This document shows positions 6,542 to 17,309 of a stretch of 17,309 bases of DNA, one piece after another. Position numbers and translations under genes: made by a program. Numbering within the stretch: the first letter of the stretch is position 1; the number at the start of each line of letters is the position of its first letter. Under the pieces are notes generated by a model. It had not been told where the DNA came from. It ran no database searches and worked only from the letters and a program-made list of their open reading frames with translations. Source of the stretch: Phoronis ovalis. Taxonomy: Eukaryota; Phoronida; Phoronidae. The stretch spans positions 1 to 17,309 of the forward strand of contig JAOXYB010092272.1 of assembly GCA_028565635.1 (NCBI GenBank). The letters run 5' to 3'.

Positions 6542-9500
6542 AATGACATTTTGACAGCATCCTCAAATATGATTATAAACCATACAATGAGATATAATTA
6601 TTAGAATAAGTAGCAGGAATGTTAGCATTGAATAATAATTAAAATCTACCCTAAAAATGATGTGTAATAATGAGCAATCATAAAATGTTGCAACAGCATC
6701 AAATTTGTTGGAGTGTTACAGAGATTTGCGCAATAAGCAAATAGTTTTTCTTCGTTAAATGCGCACAAGTGCCACCAGCAACTGACCTGGGTCTGGGAGC
6801 ACATGAAACAAGAATTATGAAACCATGCCATAGTACTGTTCACAGTTTTCAAATCCATAAAGCGCTAGAATTGAACTATACAATGGCATTTATAAAATAG
6901 AGTTTTGTCTATAAAAATTCTCTTCATAACATAAAAGTTAAAATAATGTACAATTAATATTGGGCCATTTTTATTTAAAATTTTGTGTTTCTAACTGTAT
7001 TTCTTTTTGTTCTTCGCTTAATTATAATTTCCTATTCAAATATTAACTGTTAAATATTATTCAAAATTTATTTTTTATGAGAACATTGTTCAAATCATTT
7101 CAACTATGCTTAGAGAACAAAAATAGGATTTTCAGTCGTATACAGATAGATGTGTGTCATCCCGCCAAACGTTTAATCCGGTTTAATAGATGCTTGTTAT
7201 TATTATTATTTTGTGTATGCGTATCTAGGTTGACTTTTTATTCATGCAGTTACATGAGTGCAACTTTTAATATTACTACTGTATTCAACTTTTGGTCTTG
7301 GTCAAACTAAAAATTCTAAAAAAAACTTGCTCCGTAACCCGTTAGTATGATAAAAAGATAAATTGGTAACTGTCCAATACAGCTATCTAACAATGCGATT
7401 TTCTTAAAGTTTTTCCATTCAACTACAATGGTGATTTAGGTGTTTTGGCTTTTTCGATTGAATCCCCTTTACCGATAAACATATGCCTTAATATCACCCT
7501 AGACTGGCTTGTTACTCTTTTGTCGTTCACTTTTTACTTATTGCCATAAAATCAAACCCCGTACGTAGAATCCTGCGATCATCATTTTTCTATATAACAA
7601 TTTATCTTCATTTTTATTCACAATTAATTATTATAACTGTCAGTCTTAAAAAATTGCGTCTGCGGCCAGTCTAAATATACCAGACAGCCAGATTGTTTTT
7701 ATGACGGCTATATGCTGAATTGAATCTGTGACTGTTAGTTACACTGTGCACGTGAACACATCAGATATATTGCACAAAGGTACACTGGGATTATGGCCGG
7801 GATTATGGTCCCAGGAGCGGTATATGGGTTTTGTGGGTTAATGGACTAGCATATTTTGCCCCGGTTTTGTTATTTCAAAATCACAACGAATATGGGAAAG
7901 AAATAAAAGAATACTAGTAGTAGATCAATGCATCTGCGATACAGTATATTACATGCATTGTTTTTAATTCAACAGGCTTTTACTGAAGCAAACACTGGAA
8001 CGGGACTGGAACATTAGGTTTTTTCATTAACCAACATTCAGAGACAAATATTTTCAGTTTTGAGTGGTACGGGGAATCAAATTAAAATAAACATGAAGTT
8101 CACGATATGTTCAAAATATTTTGTCCCGCATCGTGCAATACACAATTGTATTCTTTTGTTTCATATTAGTAAATAATGTCAGCAATACATAATATCAGCA
8201 TCAGCTGTTGCTTTATTGGATATATATAGTTTTTTTTTAATATTTTAAATGCAGAGTCAAGTTACAATGAAATGACATTGAATTTCATGCTATTTATACC
8301 TTGCCCAAGTCTCAACATTTTTCGTCTGTGGAAGATGTCGTTATTCTGACTTTAACAATCAAATGTCGAACACTGCGGGATATCGATGACGGGTTCTCAA
8401 TAAGGTGCTCTCAAAAATCAAGTATATTAATTTCGGTTTTGTGCGTCCCCTTCCTCCTGTTTCATTTACTGACAATAAATATGAAGTTTTACAAGAGTAC
8501 AATGAAACATGAATGTGCAGGCTTTTGTGAACAGTTAACCTCCAGCAATAAAGACACCTCATCCTAACCGTGCTGTCTACGATTGTCTGAAGCACAAAAG
8601 GATGACAGGGATACCGTTTGTTTACTATTTAGTCTGCTCCGAAGGCCGTAGTCGGCACTGTAATTGAAAGGTAAAATGAATTTAATAGCCTGTCATTCAA
8701 AGATATCATCTTAAAGCCTTTTGCTTTATTCAGAAATATAAATCTTTTACAAGGAAATATTTTGCCTACTAGTTCAACTCAGACAAAAGCTAGTACGGAG
8801 ACTTTCCTCTTAACATAAACTTATCCGTTTCCCTTAACATAAACTGTACCACATATAAATAATAAATGTAAGGTATACCAGTTAATACTAAATAAACTAA
8901 ATTTATATATCCGTTTAAAGTTTGATGTGATCAAGTTTTTGATTTTTGATGGATCATCAACATAACAAATAATGAAAACTGTTTTAAGTATACATAAGTT
9001 TCTCCATGTACTTTATTTATTTTGATTACTGCATAAATATAATTGAAAAAATTGTCGGATCTCACCGATTGCTATTCACTGCAGTTACATTAACTTTCTA
9101 ACAAGATTGCAGCAATTACAGTATGCTAATTTGTAAAGCAGGATGTGGGATCCAAAATTACATTCATTGCAAGTTCCCCTGTCAGTCATGCTGACAAACT
9201 CCCCCCACTCGACATCCTCGGGTCGACAACTGGGATGGAAGATGTTCTCAGGCTTTCAGCCATACGTGGCGGTGCGGTTTCACTAGATCCATTTTTACTG
9301 CAAAAAGGATAAATTGGTTTGAGGTGTCCGGATTTTTTTTCCAAAATCAGTTACTCTAGTAATTGGAACTAACAGATATCTTAATGACATATATAAATCA
9401 TCGAAACTAAATTCCAATATTGTAATGATTACAATATCCAATAACGAAATGAAATAAATTATCAGTTCATCAAGCATAAAAAAATGTACATATTATAAAT

Positions 9501-11640
9501 AAATTGTGACAAACCCCAGTAACCTAAAATACATATACTTGAGTTCAAGAACACGTCTTCTCTCTTAATGTAACAAATGACGTAGAATTAATAAAGAATG
9601 ATAACCAAATTTCTAAAATTCTTAAGTTTCAACAAAGCACAACTCAGATATCTGAATTTATTTTAGCGGATGTAAATTTGTAAATATTATTTGTACAAAG
9701 TTTTAAATTTGTATGTCGATGGGTTTCGACATTTTGAAATTTTTTAATTAGTTAAATCAAAACTTTTTTATAAGTTTATCTCTTCATTTTAATTGCTAAA
9801 ATTTAGCTTGAAATATGGATAAACCTCAATGTATACACGTACATACTTAAACACACAGAAATAATATAATTTAAAGCTACGTACAAATGAGATGAAGGAT
9901 ATATTTTCTTAATAAACGATAATCTTAAATGGAAAGAGCATTTAAAATATTGTGTTACTATGAAGCAGAAAAGTTAAATTGAACATTATCACAAAACTGC
10001 CAACACGAATAATGAAAAGATGCATAAAAGCCAATTACTCTCCTCCATTTCTAATTGTTAACGTATCCTTGCATCCATATTTCTATTAAAAATTAAGCAA
10101 AATCGAAAATATAGTTATTGAGAATGAATTTCATATATCTCACAGGCTAGATTTGCACAAATTTAAATGACAATAATAACTCTTGACTGTATTACATATA
10201 ATTTTTGATGTTAAAAAGTGCCAACAGTAGTTTTGAACTTATTTTAAATTTATTTAGTTAAATTTATTTAATGAGACTCGGAACCTTTGCATGATAAAAC
10301 TATGTTTAAAAGTAAAAAAATTATGCAAAGTATTGTTGTAAACCAGCAAATATGCTAATAAGCACATTAAATGTTTAAATTAAATCTTATTTAGAAAGTC
10401 ATTCATAATCATACTGTAAAACATCCCAAGACATAGGTACGAGCCTGTTCACAGTTTATATGTTATGTTTTAAAAATAAAAACAAAAATTTTAAAATTGC
10501 GATCTTTATAAAGAAGTTGCATCTTTACTCTCTTTGAAATATCTTTATTGGTAGCTATTCTTGTTATAGCATCTAGTGTGGAAAAAATGCATTTTCATTA
10601 CATTGTGAAAAACCACTCAGATATACACGTAAAACTTCGAGGAAACAGGACGCTGACTAAGAGGTAATCACCCCTGTAAACTAACCTATTGCAGTCAAAA
10701 GGTCAATACAAAATCAAACAATGAGACGCTTATCAGACATGCAAAAAAAGCAATCGAAATACCAGGACATATTCATAATAATGAATAATCATATGTAATC
10801 ATTCATAGGTATTGTAAGGTCACAATGCGCTACGTGACTTCTCTCACGTTAAGTATAACTGATGTGTCCGCCAGGTGGAGTCACGTCGAGCCCCAGCAGA
10901 AAAATTGGAAGAATTATATGCATTATTATATATATTAATTAGTATTTTTTAAAAACTTCTATCATACAGAATTTTAAATAGGTGTTCACCTGTTTAGAGT
11001 TAAGCATTTTAAAGTAATATCATGGGATTAACGAGGGGACCAATCAATGGTAGTTGTCTTAGACTCATTCCCAAAAAAAATAGGAGTAGGTTTTTACTTG
11101 CAATGCAATGCAGAATATAACACCAAATATTCTACAAATACTTACAAAATTATCTCGGATTTCTAGGTTCTATAAATTTATATAATATTGACGTAATTCA
11201 CAAAAATGAATACAAATCTAAGCTAAGTAATACAAAAGATCATAGCGATTTCTTGCATAAACTTTCAAAATAGTTGTCATAGTTTGAGTTTTCTGTAGAG
11301 ATTTATTTTCCTGCATTATAACAAAATTTGGCCACAAAACATAAGACTTTCGTAATTTGATTATTAACCTATTACTTGTTTTTGTATGGCAAGTTATTTA
11401 TGATTTTATAAAGTATAGTAGTCACGGGTTATTTAAATATCCTTTTAGGCATAAGAGTTGACAGTTAATAAACAATAGACGTTTAACCAACCGCTAGGGG
11501 AAGAGAAAATAGATTTCTAATTCAAACAAAATTGTTGAAACACATGTGATAATATGATATCATTTCACCACATAAATTAATATTTCTTGTTTTCTAGCGA
11601 TATTGGCGATAATATATCTGAAACTTATTTGGATAATTTT
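6542..11640. other. Long gene-free stretch
   Basis: I find no convincing gene here. The longest open frames (8301-8567 plus, 8359-8595 minus) overlap on opposite strands, are under 90 codons and show no recognisable family. Minor features are two copies of CTTAACATAAACT at 8809-8821 and 8833-8845. There is a less AT-rich patch at about 9175-9290 with no open frame or clear splice sites, and an imperfect palindrome CTGGGA...TCCCAG near 7786-7815. The rest is AT-rich with many homopolymer runs. Confidence 0.5.
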
Positions 11641-11699
11641 GGCTATAGATTGCAATGTCGTACCGATCGTTGCACAGGAAGCAGCCTGACAGGAAGCTT

Positions 11700-11851
11700 G
11701 TAAAAGTGGGTCAAAGGTTCAACGCGCTGGCGCGAATTACAATTTAGTGAGAGATAATGGAGGAACATTTTCATTTTGTTTTTAATCTTCATTCTTGTAA
11801 AAATATTGAAGAAAGAATTGACTGTTGAATAAGATATAACTAGTAGTGAAG
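11700..11851 (+). promoter_or_regulatory. Candidate promoter and 5' exon of a plus-strand gene
   Basis: A patch with several CpGs contains GGGTCA-AA-GGTTCA (11708-11721), a direct repeat of nuclear-receptor half-sites with 2-base spacing. About 10 bp further, GGCGCGAATT (11729-11738) resembles an E2F site when read on the other strand. Downstream, AAG|GTAAGA at 11851/11852 is a strong plus-strand donor. A 22-codon frame from the ATG at 11757 ends before it, so such an exon would be non-coding. No transcript evidence exists, and the link to the exons at 14207 and 16031 is inferred. Confidence 0.25.
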
Positions 11852-12353
11852 GTAAGATTTCTGATATTTCAGTATTACTTCTATTATTTCTTTTAGATTA
11901 CGCACTTGCTGGATTTGCTCCGATCTCTGATCCAAAACTCCAAAAGCAAGACATTTTAAAATAGGACGAAAAATTTCACCGAAGGCGAAGAATACAGCAA
12001 CTGCAGAAGAGAAATTCGTTATTTGCCGCGAAACACCACATTTTCTCTTCATTAATACTAAATATATCTAAACTTTAATATGTAGAGAGTGTGACAAGGG
12101 TTAGGAAGCTTTTGATCATATTTAGTGATTAGTCATGATAAATCCTATCTTCCCAACCAAAAGCCTAAAGAGTAAAGGCTAAAGTTTCCGAAAATGTCTA
12201 TCTACTGCCATCTTGAATTCTAGAACATATTCCTAGCTTTAATGGCATCTTCAGGCCTCACATAGAAATGTTTTTTGCGTAAATGATGTGGAAGTTCATA
12301 ATTTTATTGAATGGCCCCGTGTACGGTGTATGTACATTGTGACGGGTCCATGT

Positions 12354-13532
12354 CGATAGTCCAAAGGTTCATTGGTCCGAAAGACCCATTATAGGGAATG
12401 TCATGGGGCTCTAACGAACCTGTAACATTTTGATATATCTCGGAATAAATAATTTAAAAAGGTTCCCCGTGCGCACATTTAACGATACCCTCGTTTACTG
12501 CTACTACAATTCTATTATACTACTATTATTTGTTGCTTCTTTTTCTTCCTTTTTTATAGAAATAATTAAGGCATAACGAGTCTATACGTGTTATAATGTT
12601 TCTGCCCCCTTCGAGGTCCTGTACGGATATTCTGAATATCACGCACTTCTTTTAGCCATATAATAATATAGCAAGGCCACAAACAGAATAGTTGATATTA
12701 AATGATAATGTACCAGGAAGAGTTCTCACAGTGTATAATGATTGTAATATTTTTTATTTATTTTCATCTGTTACGTGTACGACCAAGTTCTTTTTCATGC
12801 AACACAAGTGAGTATTCAGGTTTCTAACTCATTTTGTTTGATAACACTGTTGTTTTCTTTTGGAATGAGTAATAATGATATTAAAAAATGATTTGCTGTT
12901 GTTTTATCCTGGGGGGAGGGACAGGCAATATAAAAGCGGGTACGCATGTTCCAACAAATTTTGCGATTTTTTCATGCCGCCGGCGCGTAACACTCTTAGG
13001 ATCTATTTTTGTCTGAAATCACGAAAAGAGATGTTTTTTTGTAGGTTTAAACTTTGTTAGGGTCATCGTTAAAATTTCTTTTTGATCAGTCGATTGCAAA
13101 TATTGTAAAAAAAACCCCGCAGAATATATCAAAAGTAGCAATGTTACATTAGGCATGTTGGAACATGGGCACCCACTTTCATATTGCCTGCCCCCCAATG
13201 TTTTATCCCGGTGTCCGACTCAAATATATTACTGGTACACGTGTGTGAATAGGATTTTGAAAAGGTTCCTAAATGCGGTTTCCCAAGCGGGAGGTTCCCT
13301 TTTCGATTTTAAAACGTGCCCCTACGACGACACGTTGGTGTAATGATTTCTGAAATGCACAACATTTGTGCTTCTTTTTAGTAAGTACTGCATTCCAATA
13401 TTTATCTAGTGTTCGCTGACCGGCTTGATTCTTCTGGGGTTGGAGGATTTATTGATTATGTTGAGGTAAGTGAAAGTTGCAAAGTATAGTGTGATCGATG
13501 AAGTTTTGGACCAATGAACCTTCGGACTATCG
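12354..13532. mobile_element. Nested inverted-repeat structure, probably a decayed foldback or DNA-transposon relic
   Basis: The outer pair is 12354-12382 against 13504-13532, 27 of 29 bases matching as reverse complements (core GGTTCATTGGTCC). The inner pair is 12911-12956 against 13156-13196, 37 of 41 aligned bases matching plus a 5-base insertion in the left arm (core CATGTTCCAACA). The loop is about 199 bp. Spacing between outer and inner arms is unequal (about 530 and 310 bp), so the two halves have diverged by indels or are separate insertions. No transposase frame is visible; the open frames at 12875-13060 and 13155-13343 lie across the arms. Confidence 0.6.
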
Positions 13533-13713
13533 AGGTGACCCCCATTGTGATTATATAATTTTAAGTTCAAAGAATTTCCTGTGCTAGTTTAGTAGTTTAT
13601 CATCACAGACTACATCTGACATCAATTCATAATTTTAAAGGTCAGATCGTCACAGACTCTTTGAATAAGATATTGGCAGATCTATGTCGCCAATGCTAGC
13701 TTGAAATTGAGGT
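13465..13713 (+). other. Two strong plus-strand splice donors, candidate alternative 5' exons
   Basis: TTGAG|GTAAGT at 13465/13466 matches the donor consensus completely, and TTGAG|GTAAGG at 13711/13712 nearly so. Both precede the exon-like block at 14203 and could be ends of alternative non-coding first exons splicing to it. Short strong donors also occur by chance, so this is weak evidence. Confidence 0.2.
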
Positions 13714-14206
13714 AAGGCTGAGAAAAAATGGCTGGAAATATGGCTGATTTCTATAGTAGGCTTATAGTAGGTGTATTAAGAGTGAGTCCATATGCACAAA
13801 CATGGGTTTTAAAAAAAGCCCCTAAACGTGTATATGGCTTACTGAAAAAGTCCCCTTTTGAAAGACTTGTAGATTTAAAAGTGGCCTTTTATTGACAAAT
13901 ATGCTGACACGCTGGTTAAGCCACCATTATTTTACTCATGTATCATATGGTGAAAAACGTATCCTTATCTAATACTTTTAATCTGTGTCTGGAGATATGG
14001 GGTCATGGGTCGCAGAACTATATTCTAAAAGCAACATCCTATTTGCCAATGTTTAGCCAAATATATAAATATATACTCTCCGGGACTAAATATTTTTTGC
14101 TTTGTTTGTTTAGTCTGTCAATTAAAAATATAATTCAGTGGTCCCAACAGTAGATAGTTTTTACAAATATACATGTGAAATATTAAGATTTTTGTGTTTT
14201 AGAGAT

Positions 14207-14296
14207 ATGTCACAGACATCGCTGTTGGAAGATATTGTAAATTGGAACAGGGAGGATACCCAAAGCAAATTAAATGATCTTCTACCAGAGTTGCTT
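14207..14296 (+). CDS. Probable first coding exon of an unrecognised plus-strand gene
   Basis: A good acceptor (TTTTTGTGTTTTAG, AG at 14201-14202) is followed four bases later by an ATG and 30 codons of acidic, Leu-rich sequence. It starts MSQTSLLEDIVNWN and ends LNDLLPELL, with coding-like composition in an AT-rich setting. The donor taken here, CTT|GTATCC, is weak. Without it the frame runs ten more codons to a stop at 14327-14329. The family is not recognised with confidence. With the block at 16031 it faintly recalls the N-terminal helical region of FIRRM (C1orf112), a FIGNL1 partner in DNA repair. That is from memory and untested. The phase does not join directly to 16031, so a missing exon or a different donor is needed. 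Confidence 0.35.
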
Positions 14297-14329
14297 GTAT
14301 CCTTTCCTAATAAATACTTGGACAATTAA

Positions 14330-16030
14330 ATACTACTATGGGATTTAGAACTCTGACCTGTATTTGGGGTCAAAGATTGCCTTGAATACATGACTGGTGA
14401 CAGTCTGCAGCTATAGGGTCTTGAGTTTGTCATATCTCAGCCTAGTTACACTTGGAAAATACTTTAATACTGTCATTACATAAATGACTGCTATGTACAT
14501 TTTTGCATTTGCCTATTCCTTCATTTTACCAAGAACACATTTAGCTGACTTTATCAAATTTTCTGCAACAAATCAGCATACAATCCAAGCTATATTTAGT
14601 CCTTCATCCATTGAATAACTGTTATATTATTGCGCATGCAGAATAGTAGAAGTGTGACCCATGTCCCTACTGCAGGCTGCCATAGTAGGGTCTTGTATTC
14701 AGGACTAAGCCAGATACAGATCAGATCCCATTCCGGAAGTCAAATTTCAGTATTTACCTAATGTTAACAAAACCGAAATATACCTCCAGACATGATATTG
14801 TTAGAAAATGAACAGAATAGAAGTTGTATTTTCATATGTTTAGGTAGATCCTTCATCCTGAGATGAGGGGTGTAGGGGGGTACCACCAGTGTGCAATTCT
14901 TTGACTTAAAAATTGCAAATGCTCGTGGCAAGTAAAAAAAAGGTCTCAAAGGTCACATGACCGGCTCCTATCTAAATAACTTAATTACAGTTTCCACAGC
15001 ACAAAATCCAAAATGCACTCTAGATGATCCGTCAATTCATTACATGGATGTATATACTATTGTACATGTGTGAACTTGAAGACTAGTCGAACTTCGGCCC
15101 ATTTGAGATTGGAGCCTACAGGCAAGCTGTAGTCTATCCATTGTAGGAGTCGTGCATGCAGGACTACATGAAAATGTGCTTTTTCTAAATCCTTTATAGT
15201 CAGGGTATAGAAATCACCCAGTCAAACAAGCTTAAGTTCAAGACACTCTGCAACACTGTTTTTAATAGTTAACATTTGCCAGCTTTCCCAGTTCTGTTTA
15301 TGACTTGTAAATGATGTAGTTATTCTACGTGTTGACATATACATACAGTTGAAGAGGGGCCGGGAAGAGGGATCTTCTTAACAGATCCATTTTAGAATTT
15401 TCTTGTGATTTTGCCACTCCTTAACATTTTGGTTAGTCACATTTAGACAACACAGAATCTTTGAGGAAAATTTCAGGTATTTATAAAAATATTTCATAAT
15501 TTTTAGAAACGGCTTTATGATGTCGTATAGTACAAACAATTATAAATTCTCATATTTTAGTTAAACAAAGCTTTAAAATTAAAAAATTTCATTATTTTGT
15601 ATATTTAAACACTGAAGATGCTTTTTAACTTCATAACAACTCATTGATTATCAAAATGAACAAAATTTTGATTAAAAGATTGTTTACCTTAAGGAAGCTA
15701 CGATTTTCAACAAGTTGACATATCTTTGAGTGAGTATTTGCTGTGTAATCCTAAAAGCACGAATTTCCTATCTTGCCATGTTTTTGATGCCGCGGTTGGA
15801 TAGTAGATTTTAATCTTAAAAGTTACATGCGATAAAAAAAGTCCAAAGCATCTGCGTATTTGATAAAATTAGCAAAACCAACAGGTGAAATAAATGTTTG
15901 AATTTGTAATTTTAAAAAGCTTAGATACCTCGAGAAATAGAACAGCTCTTTAGTCTTATCATGTTCCTAAAAATTCAAAATTTGATGTAATATGCCATGT
16001 GTCATCAGTTGGGCTGTTTTGTTGTTTCAG
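14330..16030. other. Stretch between the two plus-strand exon candidates
   Basis: If the two flanking blocks are one gene, this is intron with perhaps one unseen short exon, which the phase mismatch calls for. I cannot point to a splice-flanked coding block in it. The sequence is AT-rich with a somewhat less AT-rich part at 14640-15170. Confidence 0.4.
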
Positions 16031-16119
16031 ATCTTTTACACACAGCTATACAGCATATTCTACCATGTATTCCACCTAACCAGGCTGATAAATGCTTTAT
16101 ATCTGTCATTGCTGATAAG
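16031..16119 (+). CDS. Probable internal coding exon of an unrecognised plus-strand gene
   Basis: The exon is bounded by a strong acceptor (CTGTTTTGTTGTTTCAG) and a donor AAG|GTTTGT. In the frame entered with two bases of a split codon it is open throughout (29 codons). It reads LLHTAIQHILPCIPPNQ then ADKCFISVIADK, an amphipathic helix-like pattern typical of HEAT-type or other alpha-solenoid proteins. It leaves in phase 0. It is 1.7 kb downstream of the exon-like block at 14207 and probably belongs to the same gene. The rest would lie beyond the window. The alternative frame IFYTQLYSIF is also open but less protein-like. Confidence 0.4.
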
Positions 16120-16605
16120 GTTTGTTTGTTTATTTTTATATCCTACATCAAAACTTGCTAAAGTTATAAAGTTATGAGAGATAATTCAATATTGTCTAAT
16201 ATATAGACATTTTGCCACTTTATTACTACTGAGTAACAGGAATTACTTAAGTTTATATCACTATTTCATGTCGCGGGTGTTGTATCCCATATCACTGGGG
16301 AAAAACACCTGTAGTTTATTTTTTATAATACTAAAGTGAAATGTCATACCAACCATTCTAAATTTGCAAAAACTGGATTTTCTTGTGTGTTTTTTTTTTG
16401 TAAATAAATACCCTGTATCAGTAGTGCCACCTACTTGTAGTTCATTTGGACTTGTGCTATTTCACTCAACAGCTTAATAAGCATATGAATAGGATGATCA
16501 AGTAACTAAAATTTAAGTTGTTGACACTCCATGAATAAACGGTATGTTGACACATTGAAAATAAAACAATAGGGCATCTATATCCTAATGTGTTCACCTG
16601 GGGAG
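16120..16605. other. Non-coding stretch between the last exon candidate and the minisatellite
   Basis: It holds only a hairpin (GGTGTT at 16276-16281 with AACACC at 16304-16309, and an inner CCC/GGG pair) and a T-run near 16390. It is probably intron. Confidence 0.4.
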
Positions 16606-17309
16606 ACATGGACAGAGTGTCGGAAGCTCTGAAAGTGTGCATAAGCATATAACTAATAACATGGACAGAGTGTCGGAAGCTCTGAAAGTGTGTATAAGCA
16701 TACAATTAATAACACATGGACAGAGTGTCGGAAGCTCTGAAAGTGTGTATAAGCGTACAATTAATGACATGGACAGAGTGTCGGAAGCTCTGAAAGTGTG
16801 TATAAGCGTACAATTAATGACATGGACAGAGTGTCGGAAGCACTGAAAATGTGTACAAGCATACAATTAACAACATGGACAGAGTGTCGGAAGCTCTGAA
16901 AGTGTGTATAAGCATACAATTAATAACATGGACAGAGTGTCGGAAGCTCTGAAAGTGTGTATAAGCGTACAATTAATAACATGGACAGAGTGTCGGAAGC
17001 TCTGAAAGTGTGTATAAGCATACAATTAATGACATGGACAGAGTGTCGGAAGCACTGAAAATGTGTACAAGCATACAATTAACAACATGGACAGAGTGTC
17101 GGAAGCTCTGAAAGTGTGTATAAGCATACAATTAATAACATGGACAGAGTGTCGGAAGCTCTGAAAGTGTGTATAAGCGTACAATTAATAACATGGACAG
17201 AGTGTCGGAAGCTCTGAAAGTGTGTATAAGCATACAATTAATAACATGGACAGAGTGTCGGAAGCTCTGAAAGTGTGTATAAGCGTACAATTAATAACAT
17301 GGACAGAGT
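16606..17309. repeat. Minisatellite: tandem array of a 53-bp unit, running off the window
   Basis: Thirteen full units and 13 bases of a fourteenth start at 16606, 16659, 16714, 16767, 16820, 16873, 16926, 16979, 17032, 17085, 17138, 17191, 17244 and 17297. Each begins ACATGGACAGAGTGTCGGAA. The period is 53 bp except for a 2-bp AC insertion after unit 2. Units differ at a few sites: CAT or CGT after AAG, and a final ATA, ATG or ACA. Units 5 and 9 share a distinct variant (GCACTGAAAATGTGTACAAG). Unit 1 is the most diverged. Because 53 is not a multiple of three, the long open frames across the array on both strands are by-products. Confidence 0.97.

Noticed and set aside
8301-8595. Overlapping open frames of 88 (plus) and 78 (minus) codons
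   Set aside because: They occupy opposite strands, show no family motif and lack flanking splice signals that would make either an exon.
11840-12052. 70-codon minus-strand frame with an acceptor-like TTTCTCTTCTGCAG inside
   Set aside because: The sequence looks mildly protein-like but I recognise no family, and I found no consensus donor to close an exon. It remains possible but unsupported.
13938-14153. 71-codon plus-strand frame before the exon candidate at 14207
   Set aside because: It is hydrophobic and AT-driven, with no motif or splice link to the next block.
16594-16866. 90-codon minus-strand frame and 69-codon plus-strand frame (16637-16846) across the tandem repeat
   Set aside because: The 53-bp period shifts frame in each unit, and both strands are open only because the unit is poor in stops. 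The repeat explains both frames.
16606-17309. CRISPR-like array
   Set aside because: Units are head to tail with no unique spacers, and the setting is an animal genome.

Overview
The window is AT-rich DNA from an animal with long introns. It has spliced genes with GT-AG introns, large non-coding stretches, inverted repeats and a minisatellite. It has no bacterial features: no operons and no ribosome binding sites. The secreted carbonic anhydrase and the AT-rich, repeat-laden non-coding DNA suggest a marine invertebrate, possibly a mollusc, but the sequence does not prove the phylum.

Left part (about 400-4170, possibly to about 6065; minus strand): a complete secreted alpha-carbonic anhydrase gene. 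Six coding exons (4170-4110, 3755-3576, 3330-3185, 2681-2525, 2278-2121, 949-842) join in phase into 269 codons plus a stop. The protein has a signal peptide, all three zinc-binding histidines, the proton-shuttle histidine, the Glu-Thr gate and the usual disulphide pair of extracellular members. The stop codon directly abuts a consensus splice donor, so a 3'-UTR intron is predicted with a final non-coding exon starting at 591. A TATA box, initiator and splice donor at about 6102-6025 could be the gene's distal promoter and non-coding first exon. A good acceptor at 4242 would receive it. The last coding intron holds a short perfect copy of part of coding exon 4, next to a diverged inverted repeat.

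Middle part (about 4170-11640): non-coding. Its most striking element is a near-perfect 131-bp hairpin at 5308-5438 whose loop sequence is repeated at the end of its right arm, the signature of a fold-back template switch. Smaller hairpins lie at 6423-6451 and 6520-6541. I recognise no gene between 6250 and 11640.

Right part (about 11640-17309): a CpG-containing, promoter-like patch near 11700-11735 and several strong plus-strand donors (11851, 13465, 13711) precede two exon-like stretches on the plus strand (14207-14296 and 16031-16119). These are probably the start of an unrecognised gene that runs out of the window. A nested inverted-repeat structure (12354-13532) looks like a decayed mobile element. 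The window ends inside a tandem array of a 53-bp unit (16606 onward, at least 13 full copies). It would sit in an intron of, or downstream of, the plus-strand gene.
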